64,000 nucleotides of DNA from Trichosporon coremiiforme (lineage: Eukaryota; Basidiomycota; Tremellomycetes; Trichosporonales; Trichosporonaceae): contig BCJJ01000001.1 of the NCBI GenBank assembly GCA_039545355.1, positions 2,395,565 to 2,459,564 on the forward strand, read 5' to 3'. Below, one piece after another: positions 54,942 to 64,000 of the stretch. The position numbers and the translations under genes are program-made. Positions within the stretch are counted from its first letter, which is position 1. Each line of letters begins with the position of its first letter. The notes below the pieces were generated by a model that had not been told where the DNA came from, made no database searches, and saw only the letters and a program-made list of their open reading frames with translations.

Positions 54942-57455
54942 ATGTTGTCCCATCCCAACGAACACTACGTTCAGCTCCAGTCGGGTGGTTCTGCATCGCG
55001 TCCGCAACAATCACCACCACCGCTACCCCTCATGGAGTTGACGAAATCGCGATACGACGTCGACGTCGACGAGGAGAAGATCGAGGGCGGAGAGACACAG
55101 GCCGAGCGCGACGCCGAGCGTCTCCGCACGCTCGGCTATGACGCCGTGCTCGGCCGCCCCCTCGGCTTCTGGGGCAACATGTTCCTCTCCTTGACCTGCA
55201 TGAACCCGATGTTCGACGTCGTCGTGTCGACAACAATCTGGGCGTACGACGGTCCGGAACTCTTCGTGAGTCCCAAGGAAAGGCAGTGCTGACCCCAGCT
55301 TTACGGCTACCCCATCACGATCCTCCTGCACTTCATCATGATCGGACCATTCGCTGAGATGGCATCTGCGTTCCCCGTCGCTGGTGCGCACGCGTCGTGG
55401 ACTTGGCGACTCGCACGAGCAGGCGTCCGCGGTGAGCGCCAGTGGAGCTGGTTCATGAACGGGTTTGTACTCGCGGGACATCTCGGTAAGCTCCTCACCG
55501 GCCTGTACCACGCCGTGAGAGGGTGCACGCAAACGTACATCACCCTAGCCGATGTGCCGACAGACCCGCTGAGTAATATGGCCAATCCCCGTCCGTTGAA
55601 AGAGGAGCTGTGGTGGAACCCAGTATTCCAGATCATCATCGTCAGCGCAGTAGCCATCGTCCTCCTGACGCGCCTCTCGCGGCGACCAAGCTTCTGGGTT
55701 ATTGTCGGCATCTTCAACATCCTGGTCGTGCTGATGTTCATGGGCATGTACGCCACCGGAGCAGCGCGTAGAACACATCGCCGACCGTTAGACTTCCCTG
55801 AGCGTAACACATGGACCAAGAGCTTTGCCTACATGATCTTCATGGGTATGCCGACGAAGTTCATCCCTTTTGACGCCGCTGCGCACATGTCAGAAGAGAC
55901 TCGCAACCCGGCAAAGGCTGTACCGCGTTCACTCTACGTATCGGCAGCCATCCACTTCTCGTTGGTGTACGCTACCGTCTCATGCTTCATCTTTGCGCTC
56001 AGTGACGATGACTACTCCCTTCCGTTGTTCGTCGGCTCCGGTAAATCCTGCATCATCCCGTTGATCGTGATACTCGGTTTCGGGAAGAAGGTCCTGGCTG
56101 GCCTTGGCGTCATTGCCCTTACCCTCTCAGCCTCCCAATTCCTCGCCACACTCGTTATCTGCTCGCGTTTCATCTTCGCCGTCGCCCGTGATCACGGCCT
56201 GCCGTTCTCCAAGTACCTCAAGATGACCGATCGCCACCGCGAACCGTGGGTCGCCAACATCGTCCTGATTTTCATTGCATATCTGAGCCTAACGTGCTGG
56301 TTCTACACAAACACTCACTATTATCAGCTGTCGCAAGCAATCTCAACCTACATTCCTCTGGTCTGCTACTTCATCCCGATGACGCTTTATCTCTTCTCCC
56401 ACCTCGACCTCCAGTACGAAGGACGATCGCAGTTCACGCTTCGCAAGTGGAGCAAGCCTTCGGCTGCTATCTCAGCGCTCTGGATGCTTCTCGCCATTAT
56501 TCAGGGATTCTTCCCCCTCTGCGTCTGGACCACGATGTACGCGGAAGGGGTAGACGTCAAGAGCAACAAGACCCCGAGCTACTTCCCGTGGGCATTCATC
56601 GGCATGATCATTGTCATGACCGTGTCTTGGTTCCTGTACGGCCGGCGGCACTTCGTGGGCCCCGTGCGCGCCATGACCAAGTGGACGGCTGGCGTCGAAA
56701 TTAGCCCCGAGGAGCAGCGGCCGAACAGCCGCAGCAACGTGCTCAAGGCGTATCTTTCCGGGCCGGACAAGGACAAGGACAGCGGATCGAAGAAGGACAG
56801 CGGCTCCGGCACGCCGGTCAAGAAGTCCAAGCGCTCCAGTTACGGCAGCGACCGAGCGCCGGCGACACCCGTGCAGCAGCTGGCGTACTCGCAGGCGTCG
56901 TCCAACAGCGAGCCAGCGCAAGCCGAGTCCCAGCTCCTCCCCGATGGACAGGAGGGCAAGCGCCTGTCGTGGTACCAGCGCCGACACTCGGGGCAGCCCA
57001 CCAAGAAGCGCCTCGACGCCGTCGAGGAGGTCGAGATGTCGCGTGCCGGCACCTCTGGCGCACAGCAGGAGAGTGGCATCTTCCCCAAGTCGTTTGCGCA
57101 GGAGGAGTCTGGCATCTTCCCTTCCGCTACGCAGACGCAGACGCAGACCCAGATCCAGACCTCGATCGCGCAGCAGGAGAGCGGCATCTTCCCTGCAACC
57201 CAGACGCAGACACAGACGCAGTTCAGCATCGCGCAGCAGGAGTCTGGTATTTTCCCGCACAACCCGACGCGGTTCTCCGTCGCGCAGCAGGAGTCGCAGC
57301 TGATGCCGAGCCAGGTGCAGTCTCGCTTCGACCCCGAGGCGACGTACCTGAGCACGGCGCAGGAGGAGTCGCAGATCCTGCCCGACGAGCTCTCGTATCC
57401 GCCCCCGCCGACGCATCGCCCGTACCCCGCGCCCCCCCGGCGCCCCCGCACGTAA
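54942..57455 (+). CDS. APC-superfamily amino acid/choline-type permease with repeat-bearing tail
   Basis: Two exons, 54942-55265 and 55299-57455, with a 33-nt intron; 826 aa. After a ~60-residue N-terminus come about 12 helices with fungal GABA/choline-permease marks (L-G-F-W-G-N-M-F-L-S-L-T, G-P-F-A-E-M-A-S-A-F-P-V-A-G-A, F-D-A-A-A-H-M-S-E-E-T-R-N-P). The C-terminal cytosolic tail is over 250 residues, unusually long. It contains seven copies of a short motif, mostly A-Q-Q-E-S-G-I-F-P, with variants A-E-S-Q-L-L-P, A-Q-Q-E-S-Q-L-M-P and A-Q-E-E-S-Q-I-L-P, between 56.92 and 57.39 kb, separated by T-Q-T-Q linkers. The tail probably binds a regulator such as an arrestin-ubiquitin ligase, but that is inference. 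Confidence 0.88.
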
Positions 57456-57859
57456 GACCCGAAACTAGAGCAGATTATATAATAGGGTTTATGCATGTTG
57501 TAGACAGCAGGCTGATCAGTGAGACCAGGATAGCGTGAGCGGAAGGCGAGACTATGCAGAGCTATGCGCAGACTATGAGCCGTAGTGCGGGGTGAGGACA
57601 GCCCGTTGCCCCTTGCCCGCTGCAGTGTCCCATCGCACTCACCAGTGCCAAGTCCGTGTGTTATCGGCATTGTGCCACGTGTGAGTTGACCGAAAGCCGT
57701 GTTCCCGTTGGAATTGGCCCCGCCAAGTAGCCGGGGTAGCCGGGGGGTCATGTGCCGGAGATCGCCGACCAGCTTGAGGACCTCCTTGGCCCCATCCTTC
57801 GACCTACATTAAGTACCAATGTCGGCGCCCGGCCCACTCTCGCCTTTCCCCACAACACC
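57456..57859. other. Intergenic region upstream of the ligase gene
   Basis: 3' end of the permease and promoter of the acyl-CoA ligase-type gene; no gene is seen. Confidence 0.5.
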
Positions 57860-59670
57860 ATGAACCCCCCAAAGCTCCAAGAGGTCGACACCATCCTTTG
57901 CGCAAAGGGTGGCCCCTTCGAGATGGAGGAGGTCGTCCTTCACGGCCGTCCGGGTCGCATTTGGAAGCATGTGCGTGATCCCCAACTGTCTCACAGCGCT
58001 GACAACAGGCCCCGCGCGACTTCCGAGTCTTCTTCCTCACCTATTTGGAGAAGTGGAAGGATCTGATCGCTATCAACGAGCCGGTCCCGGGGTCCGCCGA
58101 CTACGACGAGCGCAGGGACGTAACCTACGCCCAGTTGCGCGAGGATGCGTTCCGCGTTTCGGGCTGGCTGCTTGAGCAGGGTGTCGGACCGGGGGACCGT
58201 GTCGCGATCGGCGGCCACAACAGCTCAGGCTGGGTCACGTCCTTCATCGCGGCGCATCTCCTCGGCGCGGTTCCCGTATGCCTCAACTCGACGCTGACGC
58301 AGGAGGTGCAGATTCATTGCCTCTCGCTCGCACAGCCCAAGGTTGTGCTCGTCGACGCTAAGGACGCCGAGGTGCTTAAACCGGTTCAGGACAAGCTCAG
58401 CGCAAAGGGTGTCGGCAAGGTGTACTCGTGGGATGACTACTCGTTCAAGGCATCGCCCGCATCGATCGAGAAGGTCAAGCGCGGCGACGGATACACCGTG
58501 GAGCCGGAGAGTGACGCCCTCATCCTCTTCACGTCAGGCACGACGAGTCTGCCCAAGGCTGCGCTCATCACCCAGCGCCAGGCGATGCAGCATGTGATCA
58601 CTGCGTCTGTTCCCGCCGCACGCGCCGCCATCCGCATGGGTGCTCCGCTCGAGATGGTCGTCGCCGCCGCCCTCGACCCGCCCGCGGAGCAGCTTGTTGC
58701 CCTCATGCCCGTCCCGCTGTTCCACGTCACCGGCCTACTCGCGCAGATGATCCGCGTCTTCGTCGCCGGCACCAAGATGGTCTTCCTGCGCCGCTGGAGT
58801 GTTCCCGACGCTGCCAAGATCATCGTCAAATACAACATCCGTGTCATTTCGGGTGTACCCGCGATCACTACGTCGCTGCTGCAGTCTGGCCTGCTGCCGA
58901 AGGACTGGGAGTTCGACGCCATCGCATTCGGCGGTGCTCCGCCTCCGAAGCGTCTGCAGGGCGATGTCCGCGCTGTCTATCCCGGCGCCTTCATCAACCA
59001 CGGCTGGGGCATGACTGAGGCTGCCGGTCTGTTCATCGCGATCAGCGGTGCCGACTACGAGGCAAACCCCGAGTCGGTCGGCCAAGCCATTCCCATTGGT
59101 GACATGCGCATAGTGGACATGGAGACGAAGCAGCCCGTGTCCCCCGGCACCATGGGTATCCTCCAGATCCGCGGCGGGTGCGTCATGAAGGAGTACCTGA
59201 ACAATGCCAAGGCAACGCGCGAGGCGTTCACCGATGACGGGTGGTTCGACACCGGTGACGTCGGGTACATCAACGAGGAGGGACTGCTGCACCTCCGCGA
59301 CCGCGCCAAGGACATGATCATCCGCGGCGGCGAGAACATTGCGTCTGCCGAGGTCGAGAACGCCGTCACCTTCGACGAGCGCATCGCCGAGGCGGCTGCT
59401 GTCCCCGTGCCTGACGCCGTGCTCGGCGAGCGTGTGGGCCTCGGCGTCGGTCTCCGTCCGGGCGCCACTGCGACCCCCGAGAGCATCATCGCCGAGGCGG
59501 ACAAGCGCCTCCGCTACCCCGCCCGCCCAGTTATCTGCGTCATCTTCCCCGACGGCCTGCCCATGAATGCGAACGGCAAAATTCTCAAGAACGAGGTCAA
59601 GGAGGTTGTCGTCAAGCAGTGGGAGGCGCAGGGCGGCAAGCCCGCGTTCGAGCCCAAGGCGAGGCTCTAG
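57860..59670 (+). CDS. Acyl-CoA synthetase/ligase-type AMP-forming enzyme
   Basis: Two exons, 57860-57970 and 58009-59670, with a 38-nt intron; 590 aa. ANL-superfamily motifs in order: L-F-T-S-G-T-T-S-L-P-K-A (P-loop), H-G-W-G-M-T-E-A-A-G (A5), G-W-F-D-T-G-D (A7), R-D-R-A-K-D-M-I-I-R-G-G-E-N-I (A8) and M-N-A-N-G-K-I-L-K with the catalytic Lys (A10). A complete enzyme that activates a carboxylic acid as adenylate and transfers it to CoA. The length and N-terminal A-P-R-D-F-R-V-F-F fit fungal fatty-acid/aryl-CoA ligases. There is no C-terminal SKL or similar peroxisomal signal (it ends K-A-R-L). Substrate unknown. Confidence 0.9.
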
Positions 59671-59752
59671 TTGTATTGTTTGGAATGAGAAGTTGTTTCA
59701 AGGTTGTACCCTTCTGGTGATCCATTCATTATTCCTTTACTGCTGATGCTAT

Positions 59753-61369
59753 TTACACGTCCAGGTGCTCCACCGATGCCTTACCGTCCTCCTTCTCCGG
59801 GAACTCGGTCTCATTCTCCTTCTGCGCCAGCTCGCGCTCGCGTGCCCGCGCGTCGAGGTCCTTAGTCTTGGCGAGGGGTACGAACCAGTTGGTGCTCGCG
59901 AAGTAGTCGTCCATCTCCTCGAGCGTGCGACCCTTCGTCTCGGGGAAGAGCGCCCACATGGTGAATGCGTTCGTGAATCCGCACACCACGAAGAGGATGT
60001 AGTACTTCCAGCCGCACTTGGCGAACGCAATCGGACTGACTTGACCCTGATGTCAGCGTAACCTCACGAGCTACGAGCTACTCACGATCATGAAGTTGGC
60101 GATCCAGCACGCCATCGAAGTGAGCGCGACGGCCTTGGCGCGAATGGCCGAGTTCATGATCTCGACGGGGTACGCCCACGACAGCGAGCCGATCCAGGAG
60201 AAGAAGATGTTCCAGATCCAAGTGAGCGCAACGAAGGCACGACCCATCGTCGCCGTGCCGGAGTCGTCGACGGTGAACTTGTACGTGATCCAAAGGATAA
60301 AGATGTAGAGGAAGCCGGAGATGGCGTTGCACACGATCAGCGGGCGGCGACGGCCAAGCTTGTCGACGAGCATGACGACGGCGAACTGGGAAGCCATATT
60401 CGGGAATCCGCCCGCAGCGCCGAGGAGCAGGGTGGTCTCGGTCGAGAAGCCGACCTTGGCAAAGATACGGGGCGCGTAGTATTGGAGGAACGAGACACCG
60501 GTCATCTGCACGCTGAACTGGAGGATGACGCCGAGCATAACGCGGCGGAAGTTCTGGCGGTTGTGGAAGATCTGGCCCCAGCCCTGGTCAATTTGAGCCT
60601 CCTCGCGGATTTTGGCCTGCATCTCGTGGAACTCGCCGAGGACGAAGGGGTCGCTCGTGTCACCGCGGGCGTGCAGCTTGGCCAGCGTCAAGAGGGCCTC
60701 GTCCTCGCGGCCCTTCAGCATGAGCCAACGCGGCGACTCGGGCAGGATCAGTGTCACGAACAGCAGAGGCACGGCCGGCGCCATCTGGAAACCGAGCGGG
60801 AATCGCCACTGCAGAGCAGACCCGAGGTAGTTGTGGATCATGCCGTAGTTGATCCATGCCGCCGTGAGCGCACCAATGCCAAGGAAGAACTGCTGCAGTG
60901 TCGTGAGCCGGCCACGGATAGACGGGTGGGCGATCTCCGACTGGTACAGCGGCACGAGCAGCGCAAGTTGGCCGATAGACATGCCCGCGAAGAAGCGGCC
61001 CGCCATCATGAACTCCTTGTTGGTCGCACCGGTTTGCAGCGCACCGCCAAGCAGGAAAGTGACGGCGCCGACAGTGATGGCCACACGGCGCGAGAACATG
61101 TCCGCGATGAGACTTGCGGGGATGCATCCCACAAAGGCGCCGAGCAGAAGCGAAGAGGTGATGAAGCCGATGTAGTTCTGCGTTGAGCTGTCCTGACCCG
61201 TCAACTTCGTGACGCGGAGGAAGTCAGGGCACTCGAGCACGCCACCGATCACGCCGAGATCCTGCCGTTAGCTTCGTTTTCAGAGGTAACGTACATATCC
61301 GAAGAGGATACTGCCAAGTGCTGCGAAGCACCCGCAAAGGAGAGTGTACGCCTTGGGTGAGATAGGCAT
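59753..61369 (-). CDS. MFS sugar transporter, divergent from arabinofuranosidase
   Basis: Three exons, 61369-61295, 61261-60086 and 60046-59753, with introns of 33 and 39 nt; 514 aa. Helix 1 L-F-G-Y is completed by splicing to D-L-G-V-I-G-G-V-L. Sugar-porter marks: A-D-M-F-S-R-R-V-A, P-E-S-P-R-W-L-M-L-K-G-R, Q-M-T-G-V-S-F-L-Q-Y-Y-A-P in helix 7, D-K-L-G-R-R-R-P and P-E-T-K-G-R-T-L-E-E. The helix-7 M-T-G-V-S replaces the hexose-type I-T-G-I-N, so the sugar may not be glucose. Shared 502-bp promoter with the GH51 gene suggests co-expression and pentose (arabinose) uptake; substrate is inference. Confidence 0.88.
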
Positions 61370-61643
61370 TGTTGTTGGTTGGGCGACATTTACTCCGCTA
61401 TCTCGCTGACTTAAATGTCTGGGCCCCCGCTTGACAGACATTCCAGAACGGATACCCAACGGTTGTTAGACCGGTAACGGTTATTAAGGGCCAATTGCAA
61501 AACGCCACCGCCTAAGAACAGCTCCGCAGCAACTTTGTCGGCCGACTCCGGGCAACGTTCATCGATTTCCGGGGCATCAGAGGGCCCCGGGCTCGGAGTC
61601 AGGCCCAGACATTTGCGGGGTTCAGTATCTCCGCGGCGGCGAA

Positions 61644-61776
61644 GCGGTTAAGCGGATACGTTGCGGCTGTCTGCTGCTTGCCCACTCCCTTCCTCGTGGC
61701 TGAGTCATGAAAGCCGATGAGCAAACGGGCCGGTATGGGCCGGTGACAGCCGGTGCTTAACCGCGATAAAGCGGTT
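61644..61776. promoter_or_regulatory. CCG/CGG operator-like repeats in divergent promoter
   Basis: AACCGC-GATAAA-GCGGTT at 61759-61776 is a perfect 6-bp inverted repeat with a 6-bp spacer, and GCGGTTAAGCGG at 61644-61655 is a related direct repeat. They lie between the sugar transporter and the GH51 gene. The arrangement fits Zn2Cys6 regulators that bind CGG half-sites. Confidence 0.5.
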
Positions 61777-61871
61777 GATCGGGTGTCAGTGCGGCCAATT
61801 TCTCATCACGAGATCATAAAGCGCGGCTGTCTTCCTGTCATGTGCCCCCAGCTCCACAAGCAACACGCATC

Positions 61872-63586
61872 ATGAACCTCTCGACTATTCACCAGGCCGA
61901 ACTGCAGAAACGTCCGCTCAATGTGAAGAAGAAGCCAGAGCACCCCGCGACTCTGCGCTCGATACCCGTCGTCATCGACCCGGCTCTCGAGGTGAATCCC
62001 GCGGCTGGCCCAGTCTCGGACAAGCTCTACTCTGGCTTCATTGAGCACCTGGGACGGTGCATCTACGGCGGCCTGCTCGACAACCCGAATGACCCCTCTC
62101 CAGCCGACCTTCTCATTCCGCAGGATGTTGGCAGCGATGCCATAGCCGGCGAGCTCGCTTGGCGCTCCGATGTGCAGCAAATTCTCACCGAGGACTTGTG
62201 CATTCCGATGATGCGCTGGCCCGGTGGCAACTATGTCTCGAACTATCACTGGCAGGACGGCGTCGGTCCGATCGCTGAACGACCACACCGCATGGAGCTG
62301 GCCTGGCTCGGCGAGCCGGAGACAAACGCCTTCGGCACGAATGAGTTCATTCGCATGTGTCGCGCGAACAAGTGGGAGCCTTACATCTGCCTGAACATGG
62401 GCACGGGCACGCTGGAGGAAGCGTAAGTGACACCAGGAACGTTGCTGATGGCAGACTGGCTTGGCTCGAGTACTGTAACGGTACGGGCAAGACGCACTGG
62501 GCGAACCTGCGTCGGAAGCACACCGGCCGTGATGAGCCGCACGCAGTCAAGTACTGGGGACTGGGCAATGAGAGTGAGTGTGCTCCTCGGACAGAGCTGA
62601 TGTTAGTGTGGGGTCCGTGGCAGGTTGGCAACATGACGGCGACCGAGTACGCGACGACCGCTCGCAAGTGGGCGCACGCGCTGAAGCTCGTGGACCCCAC
62701 GATCGAGCTGGTCTCATGCGGCGAGACGGGCTGGTCAGACTGGGACCGTGAGGTGCTCCAGTCTCTCGTCCCATTCATCGACCATCACAGTATCCACTTC
62801 TACACGATGCTCGGCAGCGAGCCGGCGAACGCCTACGAAAACAACGTCTTCGGCCCCGCCGCTGCAGAGCGCGGCATTCAGATCGCTGCTGCGCTCGTCG
62901 ATCTCGCCAACATCGACAACACCATGCGTGGCATTCCGGCACGCCATGTTAAGATCGCCTTCGACGAATGGAACGTCTGGGACACGACCAAAGCTGGCCC
63001 GTGCCTTGAGCAGCGCTACGACTACACCGACATGCTTGGCGTGGCAGCGTGGCTCAACGTGCTCGTCCGCAACCATGCTGTCATGGAGATTGCGTGCCTC
63101 GCGCAGAGCGTGAACGTCATCGCTCCGATCATGACAAGCCCGACCGGCATCATGCGACAGACCATCTTCTGGCCGTGAGTGGCTGTAACAGAACATGCTA
63201 ACGAAAGACTCAAGCTCTTCGCCCATCACATGAGGGGAAAGCTGCTCCAGACACCGGCGTTCCCGGACGTGTATGACGGACCGTCCTACCCCGCATTCGT
63301 GCAACAGCTCCTGAAGCCGGCGTACATCGACTTGGTCGCGGTCTATGATGACGGCCGAGCGCGCGTGTCTGTCCTCAACAGGCACCCCGATGTCGACTGG
63401 GACGCCGATATTCGCATGGACGGCCCCGTCGAAGTCATTGAGCTGTACTGCGACGATCTGTCGGCAGTTAACACGTTCGACAGCGAGGTAGTCGCTCCGA
63501 GTGTGACGAGGTATTCCGCCGAGGCGTGGAAGAGCCGCAAGCACAGGGTCCGCAAGCACTCGTGGCAGATGATTGTGCAGTTGTAG
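61872..63586 (+). CDS. GH51 alpha-L-arabinofuranosidase
   Basis: Four exons, 61872-62422, 62455-62573, 62607-63174 and 63208-63586, with introns of 32, 33, 33 nt; 538 aa. The N-terminus shows the GH51 opening I-E-H-L-G-R-C-I-Y-G-G and M-R-W-P-G-G-N-Y-V-S-N-Y-H-W. The acid/base Glu is E223 in Y-W-G-L-G-N-E, restored by splicing to M-W-G-P-W, and the nucleophile is E344 in I-A-F-D-E-W-N-V-W. No signal peptide, so probably intracellular: it would release arabinose from short imported arabino-oligosaccharides. The gene ends about 400 bp from the telomere repeat and is divergent from a sugar transporter, forming a small arabinose-use unit. Confidence 0.92.
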
Positions 63587-63980
63587 CGAGCTGTAGGAGC
63601 AGAGAGTAATGCAACGCGCGTGCGCACTGCGCCGCCAGTTCCCCAACATGAGACGATATTGCTAAACCCTGCGTGTGTACAGACTGCGTGACCGAGTTGC
63701 CCGCTATGGCGCACGAGAGGAACACCGTGATTGGCGGCACCGAGTGGTGCTCGATGGTGCGGCCACGCGCCTCGCAGACATAATACCCACGGTTACGACG
63801 TCGACGCAATGGTTGCAGCGACAGCATGGGAGGCCGCGCGACAACCACGCACACGGTGAAGCCTGGAGGCGTTGGTGCAGTCCGGAACGCACCTCCCTCA
63901 GCCGGAGACCCCTAGCTTAGGCCGCCAGCTGGCATGACGACAAAGCTCAGATTGCGGAACTTCGGCACACGACTCGCTGC
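63587..63980. other. Subtelomeric junction without a gene
   Basis: Unique-looking sequence between the GH51 gene and the telomere repeat; no gene or subtelomeric repeat was seen. Confidence 0.55.
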
Positions 63981-64000
63981 TTAGGGGGTTAGGGGGTTAG
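63981..64000 (+). repeat. Telomeric repeat TTAGGGGG at the right edge
   Basis: The window ends with TTAGGGGG TTAGGGGG TTAG, two full units plus a partial one. This is the telomere repeat type of Cryptococcus and relatives. The G-rich strand runs toward the right edge, as expected at a right chromosome end. Only 20 bases are visible, so a short interstitial copy cannot be excluded. Confidence 0.8.

Noticed and set aside
54281..55141. Plus-strand 286-codon frame before and overlapping the permease
   Set aside because: No family signal, overlaps the permease's first exon in another frame, composition typical of a chance frame.
1..64000. CRISPR arrays, bacterial operons, insertion sequences, transposase or reverse-transcriptase genes
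   Set aside because: None seen. The genes are spliced and fungal; no transposon protein or long terminal repeat was recognised.

Overview
The window is nuclear DNA from a basidiomycete yeast, most likely Trichosporonales (Cutaneotrichosporon/Apiotrichum type) or a close tremellomycete. The grounds are dense genes, 43 modelled spliceosomal introns that are mostly 31-42 nt long (GTGAGT-like donor, CTGAC/CTAAC branch site, CAG acceptor), fungal gene families, and a final 20 bases that read TTAGGGGG TTAGGGGG TTAG, the telomere repeat type known from Cryptococcus. The G-rich strand runs 5'->3' off the right edge, so the window appears to end at a chromosome end and the right part is subtelomeric. 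The genus is inference; no rRNA or tRNA gene was found.

Region 1 (0.8-17.7 kb) looks like a natural-product gene cluster built around a DIT1/PvcA-family isocyanide synthase (9240-10488). With it are a cytochrome P450, a UDP-glycosyltransferase, a SAM methyltransferase, an Atg22-like transporter, a full-length ABCB exporter, an SRPBCC protein, a siderophore transporter and a Cys-rich GPI-type surface protein. Most promoters share an 8-bp element (TCGGAGAC / GTGTCCGA). The siderophore transporter and surface protein are divergent around iron-type GATA sites, which suggests a link between the product and metal acquisition.

Region 2 (18.1-23.1 kb) is an island of four small secreted proteins on the minus strand. 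Two of them carry the same ~55-residue helical module with Kex2-like KR sites.

Region 3 (23.1-34.5 kb) is a 3.2-kb gene-poor stretch, then ordinary genes: an alpha-glucoside permease, an enoyl-CoA hydratase-like protein, a TspO homologue with a 7-nt exon, a mitochondrial carrier and a small stress-type protein. Introns here are mostly longer (35-175 nt).

Region 4 (34.9-37.5 kb) has no protein gene but is packed with intron-like units (GTGAGCT...AGCTGAC..CAG) of about 32-53 nt, giving about 70 AGCT tetranucleotides in 2.7 kb. I know of no described element like it.

Region 5 (38.2-48.9 kb) is a probable aromatic meta-cleavage catabolic cluster: two MFS transporters, a C2H2/fungal-trans regulator, an MhpA-like flavin hydroxylase, a VOC extradiol dioxygenase and an FAH-family hydrolase. 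Three promoters share GTCCCAC arrays, one of them phased at exactly 10 bp.

Region 6 (49-64 kb) holds a Trp/Cys-rich secreted protein, a hexose-type transporter, a small conserved-looking protein, an APC permease with a repeat-bearing tail, an acyl-CoA-ligase-type enzyme, and a divergent sugar transporter/GH51 arabinofuranosidase pair just inside the telomere. Every spliced model was checked by hand for reading frame (exon sums divisible by three). Functions are family-level assignments made by reading, with no database search.
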